Source: Chloroflexota bacterium | GTDB lineage: Bacteria > Chloroflexota > Dehalococcoidia > Lucifugimonadales > Lucifugimonadaceae | Length of the DNA stretch: 38,447 nt | Direction: 5' to 3' | Assembly (NCBI GenBank): GCA_018650185.1 | Contig: JABIGL010000040.1 | Span: 1-38,447, forward strand | Part shown: positions 8,080 to 14,528 of the stretch, piece by piece | Layout: every line of letters begins with the position of its first letter | Position numbering within the stretch: position 1 is the first letter of the stretch | Notes under the pieces: generated by a model | Database searches by the model: none | What the model saw: only the letters and a program-made list of their open reading frames with translations | Told to the model about the DNA's origin: nothing | Made by a program: the position numbers and the translations under genes

Positions 8080-8116
8080 CAAAGGCAGCCGGAGCCAAAT
8101 GGCCCGGCTGCCTTTG
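8080..8116 (+). terminator. terminator of trxA
   Basis: CAAAGGCAGCCGG (8080-8092) pairs perfectly with CCGGCTGCCTTTG (8104-8116). The loop contains an extra GCC/GGC pair closing AAAT. The 3' strand ends in TTTGCGTTT. It separates trxA from the tRNA gene. Confidence 0.85.
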
Positions 8117-8180
8117 CGTTTACGGGATAGCCGATTTCGCCGTGAAGCACTTACCGGCGTAAACTATCTCAGCCTGCCTT

Positions 8181-8278
8181 GGGAGTGTATGGGCTCTGGT
8201 GGGCTCCACGGACTTCAAACCCGATGGGGGGCATCCTTCGATGTCCTCGGGGGGTTCGACTCCCTCACGCTCCCGCCA
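8181..8278 (+). tRNA. selC: tRNA-Sec (anticodon UCA)
   Basis: This 98-nt selenocysteine tRNA shows all the family's oddities. An eight-base-pair acceptor stem is formed by GGGAGTGT (8181-8188) and ACGCTCCC (8267-8274, one G-U), followed by discriminator G and encoded CCA (8276-8278). The D stem has six pairs (GGGCTC/GGGCTC around TGGT, some G-U). The anticodon loop CTTCAAA (8213-8219) carries TCA at 8215-8217. There is a long variable arm with a CTTC or TTCG-like loop and the T arm GGGGG-TTCGACT-CCCTC. One A-C pair next to the anticodon loop is a blemish. The CTTCAAA loop and overall plan match E. coli selC. No selA, selB or selD lies nearby. A weak -10 (TAAACT, 8160-8165) precedes it and a 17-bp terminator follows. 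Confidence 0.93.
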
Positions 8279-8308
8279 CATAGCTAAGTCGAACGTAGCC
8301 TCGTGCTG

Positions 8309-8355
8309 CGCCAAGAAGGCCCCGGACGGTTGAACCGACCGGGGCCTTCTTGGCG
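8309..8355 (+). terminator. terminator after tRNA-Sec
   Basis: Seventeen-base arms CGCCAAGAAGGCCCCGG (8309-8325) and their exact complement (8339-8355) surround a 13-nt loop that itself contains CGGTT/AACCG. The stem is symmetric, so it could act in both directions; only a short TTT follows on the plus strand. Confidence 0.8.
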
Positions 8356-8432
8356 TTTACTCTCGTTCACGCACGGAGCCAGAAGGGTGTTTCGCCCATG
8401 AGTGTCATCGGGTTCGACGGTAGCCTCTGGAG

Positions 8433-9683
8433 ATGGTTCTCCCATGGATGACGTGCGAAGACAGGTCTTCGCGAAGACGATTAGGCATCTACTTAGCACT
8501 ACTGGTGTTAGCGGTACTCGTGCTAACGGCTTGCGCGTCTGACTCCGACGATGAGTTAGAGGTGCCTGGCACACCCGGTACAGGCCTCGACTACGCGCTC
8601 CGACTCGATGGTGGGAAGAATGACGAGGATTCCAGCGCACACTTTCGCGCTGCATGGGCTCGGAATCTTGAGGCCGCCCTGGAACCTTCCGAGTGTCCCG
8701 AGGTTAATCCCATTGAGTATCCGAACGGCTACTACGCGGGCCCGCTGATCGACACCCACCTCCACATGCCTCAGCTCTCCGACAACTTCGGCGGCGAGGA
8801 TGATTCCCCTGACTCGGGCGGCGTTGAGGGTGGGAGAGAGTCAGAGAAATACGACGCGATTTCCGAGTATGAAATCCCCCTACTCGGCGTGACAACGACC
8901 CTTGATGAGATCGCATGCACGTTGAAGCAGGAAGGATCGACTACGGCGTTTACATTCTTTCCAGTGTTCGAGAACGCCCCTGCAGCGCTCATCGATCTGG
9001 CCTACAACGCGGTGGATCGGCATGGATCACTATTCGTCCCATTCATCCAGTCATCGGCCAGCGAGTCCGCAACAGTTGAGGCCGCGGTTCTCGAACAGAT
9101 GTTGAGCTTGAGACCGGACCTGTTCGTTGGATTGGGCGAAATCGGGGAGTCGCCGACGGAACCCCTCAACTACCCGCCAGATGACCCGATCTACGTAGGG
9201 GATTTCGAGGTCGCACGTGCCCACGAGATGGTGGTTTATTTCCATACCGGTGAGGGCGACCATGAGGCGATGGACCGGGCTCTCAAGATGTTCCCGGACC
9301 TCAACTTCGTGGTCCACGCCGATTTCGTTCGCCCGCACATTGGTGATCTTATGGCCGATAACCCGAACATCTACTTCACCTTCAACGACATTTTTGAAGC
9401 GATCATCCCGAAATTCCGGTTTGGCGATAAGCAGGACTTTATCGACGCTATGGAACAGGAGTGGGAACAACTCATCGATCAAGGATTGGACCACTACGAA
9501 GACTTGATCAACACCTACCCGGACCGCTTCATGTGGGGCACGGACCGTGCAGATATTGTGTGGAATTACGACGTGGACATCGGTCAGCTTCTGGTCAGGT
9601 TTGGAAGAGACTTTATCGGCCGTCTGGACCCGGCGGTGCAGGACAAGGTCGGTCACCTGAACGCTGAAGGACTGTTGCGGTAG
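8433..9683 (+). CDS. lipoprotein with amidohydrolase-2 (TIM-barrel) domain, copy 1
   Basis: This 416-aa secreted lipoprotein carries a metal-dependent hydrolase domain. A basic then hydrophobic N-terminus ends in the lipobox LTAC (Cys34), so it should be anchored on the outer face of the membrane. Amidohydrolase-type metal ligands are in order: H109-x-H111 (IDTHLHMP), E216 (GEIGE), H251 (YFHTGEGD), H275 (VVHADFVRP) and D351 (WGTDRAD). This is the pattern of the amidohydrolase-2/ACMSD-like group, whose members decarboxylate or hydrolyse small molecules; the substrate is unknown. The start is uncertain: ATG 8433 touches the GGAG at 8429-8432 and ATG 8448 (M6) is 15 bases from it; both leave a good signal peptide. 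The next gene is a clear paralogue (tandem duplication), 170 nt downstream. Confidence 0.82.
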   Translation: MVLPWMTCEDRSSRRRLGIYLALLVLAVLVLTACASDSDDELEVPGTPGTGLDYALRLDGGKNDEDSSAHFRAAWARNLEAALEPSECPEVNPIEYPNGYYAGPLIDTHLHMPQLSDNFGGEDDSPDSGGVEGGRESEKYDAISEYEIPLLGVTTTLDEIACTLKQEGSTTAFTFFPVFENAPAALIDLAYNAVDRHGSLFVPFIQSSASESATVEAAVLEQMLSLRPDLFVGLGEIGESPTEPLNYPPDDPIYVGDFEVARAHEMVVYFHTGEGDHEAMDRALKMFPDLNFVVHADFVRPHIGDLMADNPNIYFTFNDIFEAIIPKFRFGDKQDFIDAMEQEWEQLIDQGLDHYEDLINTYPDRFMWGTDRADIVWNYDVDIGQLLVRFGRDFIGRLDPAVQDKVGHLNAEGLLR

Positions 9684-9815
9684 CCGCCGCGCAGATGAGG
9701 CTTTAGGGGTTCACACCTACCGCGGCTTTACTGCACGGTCCGAGGTGGGACACCCGTGGCAGCCCTGATGCTGACAGGGATTCCGCCCATGACCATGGTT
9801 CTGTTTGAAGGTAAT

Positions 9816-9841
9816 TTTGGGATACGAGTCTTTATCCCAAA
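9816..9841 (+). promoter_or_regulatory. hairpin abutting the ribosome site of lipoprotein copy 2
   Basis: TTTGGGATA (9816-9824) pairs perfectly with TATCCCAAA (9833-9841) around an eight-base loop. The last paired A is the first base of the purine-rich ribosome site AGAAGAGGA (9841-9848). Such placement could modulate translation of the gene starting at 9854. It could also be a processing site; no T-run is present. Confidence 0.4.
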
Positions 9842-9853
9842 GAAGAGGATGAC

Positions 9854-11350
9854 GTGCAGAAACAATTAAACCGGATCACCATATTTTCAGCGACCCTGGT
9901 CGCAGCCATCTTCATGCTCACGGCATGTACTGCTGCATCCGATGTGATTTCTACAGTGACGCCATCGGGAGAACAGTTTGCTGTTCCGACGAGCGTTATC
10001 ACTGACGACAACCTCTCAGAGGCGGCGTCAATCGTGGAACCCGTCGCTGATGCCCTTGTCGAGAAACTCAGCTCGGAAGGCACTGCTGGCGACGGTTCAG
10101 ATGTGGAAGACCTCGTCGATGATCTCGGCCTGGACCCGGACGCCATAGCTGAACAACTCGGTTTGGATCCCGATGCACTTACAGATGCCCTTGATATAGA
10201 AGATATCGCGGAGCAGCTAGGTCTCGATGTGGATGCAGACGGCAATGAGGTGATAACAGACGAAGATGGTGGTGCCGTTGATGCATCGGATTTCTTCGCT
10301 GACTTTTTCGCTTCGTTCCAGAACTCTGCCATGGAACAAAGCCTTGAGGCTGCGCTTGTGCCTTCAGAGTGCGCCGCATTCCAGACGATCGAATATCCCG
10401 CTGGCTACTACACGGGCTCGTTGATAGACACCCACTTGCACATGCCACCGCTCAACGACGACCCAACTGGAGACGGCGAGTCCTACGGCGGCGCGGGTGG
10501 GGTCGACGCCGAACTCTACGATTCCATCGACCCGAATGATCGCCCTCTCCTTGGAACAACTACAACGCTAGACGAGGTCGCCTGTGCCCTCCGACAAGAA
10601 GGATCCACGAAGGCGTTCACGTTCTTTCCGGTATACGACGATGCCTCGGATGCTTTAATCGAACTGGCGTACAACGCGGTGGACCGGCATGGAGAGTTGT
10701 TCGTACCGTTCATACAGTCAACCAGCAGCGAGATCTCCACCGTGGAGGCGGAGGTACTGGTTGAGATGCTTGGGAAGAGACCAGACCTGTTCGTTGGTTT
10801 TGGTGAGGTCGGAGACTCTCCAACCGAACCAGTCAACCTCCCTCCGGACGCCCCGATCTACGTTGGAGACTTTGAGGTCGCCCAGGATTACGGACTCCTG
10901 GTGTATTTCCATCCCGGCGTAGGCGACCACGAAAACCTGGGTCGTGCGCTGAAGATGTTCCCGGAAGTCACCTTCCTGGTTCACGGCGACTTCGTCCGTC
11001 CGTATATCGGGGACCTGATGGCGGAAAATTCAAACGTTTACTACACGTTCAACGACATTTTCGACGAGGTCACGCCGCAATTCCGGTTCGGCGACAAGCA
11101 GGACTTCATCGACGCAATGGAACGAGACTGGGAGCCACTTCTCGATCAGGCGATGGTCCATTACGAGGATCTGATCAATACATACCCGGACCGCTTCATG
11201 TGGGGTACCGACCGCGCAGACATCGTGTGGAACTACCATGCCGATATCGGTCAATTACTGGTGAAGTTCGGCAGGGATTTCATCGGACGATTGGACCCAG
11301 CGGTACAGGACAAGGTTGCGTACCAGAACGCCGAGAGCCTGTTGCAGTAG
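9854..11350 (+). CDS. lipoprotein with amidohydrolase-2 domain and acidic repeat insert, copy 2
   Basis: This 498-aa paralogue of the preceding gene has a signal peptide with lipobox LTAC (Cys25) and metal ligands in the same order: H194-x-H196, the E of GEVGD, the His of YFHPGVGD, the His of FLVHGDFVRP and the Asp of WGTDRAD. It differs by an insert of about 75 residues between membrane anchor and enzyme: an acidic repeat region (about 85-125) with LGLDPDAIAEQ, LGLDPDALTD and IAEQLGLD units, ending in DVDADGNEVITD (125-136), which has the D-x-D-x-DG spacing of an EF-hand-like calcium loop. The insert may act as a calcium-stabilised stalk (inference). The start is GTG at 9854 with AGAAGAGGA five bases upstream. 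Substrate unknown; both copies probably arose by tandem duplication. Confidence 0.83.
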   Translation: MQKQLNRITIFSATLVAAIFMLTACTAASDVISTVTPSGEQFAVPTSVITDDNLSEAASIVEPVADALVEKLSSEGTAGDGSDVEDLVDDLGLDPDAIAEQLGLDPDALTDALDIEDIAEQLGLDVDADGNEVITDEDGGAVDASDFFADFFASFQNSAMEQSLEAALVPSECAAFQTIEYPAGYYTGSLIDTHLHMPPLNDDPTGDGESYGGAGGVDAELYDSIDPNDRPLLGTTTTLDEVACALRQEGSTKAFTFFPVYDDASDALIELAYNAVDRHGELFVPFIQSTSSEISTVEAEVLVEMLGKRPDLFVGFGEVGDSPTEPVNLPPDAPIYVGDFEVAQDYGLLVYFHPGVGDHENLGRALKMFPEVTFLVHGDFVRPYIGDLMAENSNVYYTFNDIFDEVTPQFRFGDKQDFIDAMERDWEPLLDQAMVHYEDLINTYPDRFMWGTDRADIVWNYHADIGQLLVKFGRDFIGRLDPAVQDKVAYQNAESLLQ

Positions 11351-11460
11351 GCGTGTAGCCACATTTAACGCGGTGTGAAAGCGACTATGGCTGGTCCAAC
11401 CGGTCACTAACGGCACGGGATCGGATCCAAAGATGATGGTGGCCCGACGCACCTGAAATC

Positions 11461-11466
11461 TATACT
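11461..11466 (+). promoter_or_regulatory. -10 element giving a leaderless MFS mRNA
   Basis: TATACT ends six bases before the ATG at 11473, so transcription would begin at or within a base of the start codon. No ribosome site is present between them, consistent with a leaderless transcript. No good -35 is seen 17 bases upstream (GGTGGC). The glycerate kinase gene has the same TATACT arrangement. Confidence 0.5.
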
Positions 11467-11472
11467 CGGGTC

Positions 11473-12774
11473 ATGCAATCCTTTGCGGCCATCAACGTCC
11501 TGAAGAATCCGGTGTTCCGGCGTTTGTGGTTCGTCACGATGGCCGGCGGCCTCAGTGTTGGCGCCACGATAACGACGCTGGGCTGGGTTGTCGTTGAAGA
11601 ATCCGGATCGCCGTTCCTCGTATCACTGGTTCTTGTTTCCTTCATGGGCCCGCAGTTAGTGGCCGGTCCTATTGGTGGTGTGCTTGCGGACCGGTTTGGG
11701 CGCCCTCGTCTCATACGGCTTGGGACGGCGTCACGGGCCGTACTTGCCATCGTTATGGCGGTCTCCCTGTTCACGCTACCGCACGAACTCTTCCCGTTAT
11801 TCGTGATCAACACGCTAAGGTCTGTGACAACGGGGGCAACGATCCCATCCCGGCGAGCGTTTATGGCGGATATCGTGCCGTCCCGGCAACTTACATCCGC
11901 GCTAGCCCTGGATGAGTTTGCCCTGACATTGATGTTTATCGTGGGTCCGGTGGTTACGGGATCCCTGCTCGTATTTGTAGAACCGGGATATATCTTCCTG
12001 GTACTGGCGGTGATATCTACCATCGCCGTCGCTGTGGTTCCTGACGCACCGGAAGGGATTAACGCGCGAGTCCCAGGCGTGGCTCCGCCGGTTCGTGGCT
12101 CTTTTGTTCGCGAGCTGTTTGCCGGTTTCGGCTACATCAAACGGAGTCGAATATTACTTGCAGTGACCGCTATATCACTGGCAGCAGAGATGCTGGCCTT
12201 TAACTACATGATCCTGATACCGGTGTTCGCGAAAGAAGTGTTCAACGGCGGCTCAGAACTACTGGGCGTACTCAACGGAACCATGCCTGCAGGAGAGTTG
12301 ATTGGGGCTGCGACGATGGCCGTGCTGGCGGCGCGAGTAATCCGGCCCGGTCGTGTGTTGACGATCAGCATTGCCATGACTTTTGCGATAGGCATTCCGC
12401 TCGGCGCTTCGTCATGGCTACCGTTAACGCTGGTACTTTTGGCGCTGATCGGCGGTCTAGGGCAGGCGTTCTTCGTGATGAGCTCGACGATGCTGTTGCG
12501 GGAGACACCATCAGAGGCCCGTGCCCGGGTCCTTGGCCTCCAGCAGGTTACCTGGGGTGCCGGTGCACTTGGAGGGATTGTGTCTGGAGTGATCGCATCG
12601 ACGTTCAACCCTCACCTCGGGATAATTATCCCGTCGGCTCTCGGTCTCGGAATTGTGCTGGTGATTGTGGTGCTTTCACCGGAGTTGCGGCAGGGCGGTC
12701 GAGCTATCTCATCGGACGACGATACGCCGGAGATAGCGGATTCCACGATGGTTACCGAGCAGTCTTCGAACTAA
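11473..12774 (+). CDS. MFS transporter (EntS/MFS_3-like exporter)
   Basis: This 433-aa integral membrane protein has about 12 hydrophobic segments. The MFS loop motif between segments 2 and 3 is clear (GGVLADRFGRPRLIRL, about residues 69-84), and the N-terminus (NPVFRRLWFVTMAGGLS) is typical of the MFS_3/enterobactin-exporter group, which exports siderophores or drugs. The substrate is unknown. The cytoplasmic tail after residue 400 is acidic. The start has no ribosome site but lies just behind a TATACT box. Its TAA stop overlaps the TAG stop of the convergent hpt gene by sharing CTAA at 12771-12774, leaving no room for a terminator between them. Confidence 0.9.
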   Translation: MQSFAAINVLKNPVFRRLWFVTMAGGLSVGATITTLGWVVVEESGSPFLVSLVLVSFMGPQLVAGPIGGVLADRFGRPRLIRLGTASRAVLAIVMAVSLFTLPHELFPLFVINTLRSVTTGATIPSRRAFMADIVPSRQLTSALALDEFALTLMFIVGPVVTGSLLVFVEPGYIFLVLAVISTIAVAVVPDAPEGINARVPGVAPPVRGSFVRELFAGFGYIKRSRILLAVTAISLAAEMLAFNYMILIPVFAKEVFNGGSELLGVLNGTMPAGELIGAATMAVLAARVIRPGRVLTISIAMTFAIGIPLGASSWLPLTLVLLALIGGLGQAFFVMSSTMLLRETPSEARARVLGLQQVTWGAGALGGIVSGVIASTFNPHLGIIIPSALGLGIVLVIVVLSPELRQGGRAISSDDDTPEIADSTMVTEQSSN

Positions 12775-13325
12775 GCGTCAGTTTCCAGCCCGTAGATACC
12801 GGGTAGCTGCCTGTACTTCTGGTCAAGATCCAACCCGTATCCGACGACAAAGTGGTCTGTGAAGGTGAACCCTGCGTAGTCAGCTTCTAGCTCCACGAGG
12901 CGTCGTTCTGGTCGGTCCAGCAGCGTGCAGATGCGTAACGACGACGGATCGTATTGATTCAGATGTTCCAGTGCTGCGGTCGTGGTCAGACCAGTATCGA
13001 TAATGTCTTCCACCACAATCACTGAGCGGCCTTCAATAGCTTCCCGAGAAGGGCCAAATTCAATCTGTACGTCGCCGGAGCTCTCGGTTCCAGTGCCGTA
13101 ACTGGAAAGCCGCATGAACTCGATCTCGACAGGAGTCTGGAGCTCCCGCACAAGGTCCGCCATGAAGATGAAAGCCCCTTTTAACGCCCCAACCAGCACG
13201 GGAGTGCAGTCCACGTAGTCACGGTCGATATTCCGAGCCAGCGTCGCGACAGACTTTGCGATTTCCTCACGCGTCCATAGCGGCACCAGGACAGGCGGCG
13301 AACCCGGTTGATTGTTACTGGGCAT
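12771..13325 (-). CDS. hpt: hypoxanthine phosphoribosyltransferase
   Basis: This purine-salvage enzyme of 184 aa transfers phosphoribose from PRPP to hypoxanthine/guanine in the cytoplasm. The PRPP-binding signature VVEDIIDTG is at residues 104-112, VGALKGAFIFMADL at 45-58, and the flexible-loop motif RLSSYGTGTESSG at 72-84. Length is normal for type-I HPRTs. I chose ATG at 13325 (MPSNNQ...), with a weak AAGAAG upstream, over a TTG nine codons earlier that lacks any ribosome site. The gene is divergent from the RraA-type gene and convergent with the MFS gene. A hairpin followed by TTTT lies just upstream of its start. Confidence 0.93.
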   Translation of the reverse strand: MPSNNQPGSPPVLVPLWTREEIAKSVATLARNIDRDYVDCTPVLVGALKGAFIFMADLVRELQTPVEIEFMRLSSYGTGTESSGDVQIEFGPSREAIEGRSVIVVEDIIDTGLTTTAALEHLNQYDPSSLRICTLLDRPERRLVELEADYAGFTFTDHFVVGYGLDLDQKYRQLPGIYGLETDA

Positions 13326-13345
13326 GTGGACTTCTTTTTCTAAAA

Positions 13346-13365
13346 GCCACAACTGGAGGTGTGGC
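13346..13365 (-). promoter_or_regulatory. hairpin with T-run in the hpt leader
   Basis: On the minus strand GCCACA and TGTGGC form a six-base stem around an eight-base loop, followed directly by TTTT and then the hpt ATG about 20 bases later. The form is that of a small intrinsic terminator or attenuator in the leader, or a hairpin near the ribosome site. No ligand-binding domain of a known purine riboswitch is recognisable. Confidence 0.3.
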
Positions 13366-13460
13366 CTTGAATAGGTCGTAATACCGTGCCATACGGCCCG
13401 GTGTGGGTTACCTTGGACGCCTCTCGTATCCGACGCGTCACTGTCCGGCGCTTATTCGTT

Positions 13461-13476
13461 CCCGGTACGTACCGGG
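13461..13476. promoter_or_regulatory. perfect 16-bp palindrome, candidate operator
   Basis: CCCGGTACGTACCGGG is a perfect inverted repeat in the divergent region between hpt and the RraA-type aldolase, 40 bases before the aldolase ATG. It is followed by TTATGC (13477-13482), which could be a -10; the palindrome would then fill the spacer. A dimeric regulator is the natural reading. The bound protein is unknown and no regulator gene is adjacent. Confidence 0.45.
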
Positions 13477-13516
13477 TTATGCAGCAACAACCCAACGTCG
13501 ACGATCAAGGAGAACC

Positions 13517-14251
13517 ATGGTCCAGACACACGATATCGAACGCCCGTCAAAAGCGCTGGTTGAAGGGCTGTCAAAAATTGGCAGCGCCACGGCGACCGGC
13601 GAGTTGCACCGACTCGGAGTCCGGGACGCACAGATGCTTGGGCCGGTTCCGTACACCAGCGGCAAGTCGATCTGTGGCCCGGCGATCACACTTCAGTACA
13701 TGCCGATGCGTGAAGACCTGTACCCGCTGGAAGAGTACAAGGACCCGGAAAAGCAACTACACCGTCACGCCCTCTATCACACGCAGCCCGGCGATGTGGT
13801 CGTCGTGGACGGCCGTGGCGACATGTCGAGCGGTGTATTTGGATCGATGATGTTGACCTATTTCCAGGGTCGAGGTGGTGCAGGGATCGTTATCGACGGC
13901 GTCATCCGTGACGTGGAAGAAGCCTCCAAGTTAGACATCGGCATGTGGCTCCGAGGTGTCTCACCCAACCACCACACGCAGGCAGGCATCATGCCCTTCG
14001 CCGTGAATGAGCCGATCGCATGCGGCGGCACGCTTGTTATGCCCGGCGACATCGTGATCGCAGACGACGATGGCGCGGTGAATGTGCCGATTGCACTTGC
14101 TCCGGCGCTTCTAGAAAAGGCTTCCGACCACGTGGAATGGGAAGAGTTCACACGCCAACGGTTGCTTGAGGGCGGCGATCTCCGCAAGTACTACCCGCTA
14201 CGGGACGACGCGCGGGCCGAGTACGAAGAGTGGAAGAAGACGCAGGACTAA
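13517..14251 (+). CDS. RraA-family 4-hydroxy-4-methyl-2-oxoglutarate aldolase-like protein
   Basis: This 244-aa protein of the RraA/HMG-aldolase fold has family members that cleave 4-hydroxy-4-methyl-2-oxoglutarate or decarboxylate oxaloacetate with a divalent metal; E. coli RraA itself is an RNase E inhibitor. The active-site segment is GAGIVIDGVIRD (121-132), with Arg131 and Asp132 in the positions of the aldolase's substrate- and metal-binding Arg-Asp, and GRGDMSSGVFGSMM (99-112) supplies the glycine-rich loop. Retention of RD and of the loop makes an enzyme more likely than a pure RNase regulator. AAGGAG (13507-13512) four bases before ATG 13517 sets the start. It stands alone between a candidate operator and a structured intergenic region. 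Confidence 0.85.
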   Translation: MVQTHDIERPSKALVEGLSKIGSATATGELHRLGVRDAQMLGPVPYTSGKSICGPAITLQYMPMREDLYPLEEYKDPEKQLHRHALYHTQPGDVVVVDGRGDMSSGVFGSMMLTYFQGRGGAGIVIDGVIRDVEEASKLDIGMWLRGVSPNHHTQAGIMPFAVNEPIACGGTLVMPGDIVIADDDGAVNVPIALAPALLEKASDHVEWEEFTRQRLLEGGDLRKYYPLRDDARAEYEEWKKTQD

Positions 14252-14528
14252 CCACGGTCTCAAGCGTGAACAGGAACGATTCTGGCGTTCGGTGGCGGAG
14301 CAAATTCGTCATCGAACGCGGCGGTTCCTGCATGTTTGCGGTGTCGCTTCGGTGGTACGCTTAACGCGACGAATTTCGTCGGGTCCGCGTCTCACGCACG
14401 TATGAGCGCCTGACCTGAGCAAGCAATACCCGGTCCGGAGCGCGGATTCGACCGCTGGTTCCGGACCGTTTCGCGTTCCACAATCCACTCAAACTAGCGA
14501 ACGCGCCCCCAACGTAAATAGAGGCAAG
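14252..14528 (+). other. structured intergenic region before typA
   Basis: This 277-nt stretch has no gene. It holds a small stem CGACG/CGTCG (14367-14371, 14377-14381, loop AATTT) and a long one, CGGTCCGGA/TCCGGACCG (14431-14439, 14460-14468), with an internal GCGG/CCGC stem. The second hairpin is followed by GTTTCGCG with no real T-run. They may terminate the aldolase transcript or form the 5' leader of typA. Confidence 0.4.
14431..14468 (+). terminator. strong hairpin 60 nt upstream of typA
   Basis: Nine-base perfect arms CGGTCCGGA and TCCGGACCG enclose a 20-nt loop with a further GCGG/CCGC pairing. It could be the terminator of the upstream gene (180 nt past its stop) or an attenuator-like element of the typA leader; the sequence does not decide. 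Confidence 0.4.

Noticed and set aside
8099-8314. Short open frames on both strands (62 and 64 codons)
   Set aside because: They lie over the tRNA-Sec gene and its terminator; the tRNA structure explains the sequence.
14431-14468. Hairpin before typA as a riboswitch
   Set aside because: It is a simple two-part stem without conserved junction sequences; terminator or leader hairpin is the simpler reading.
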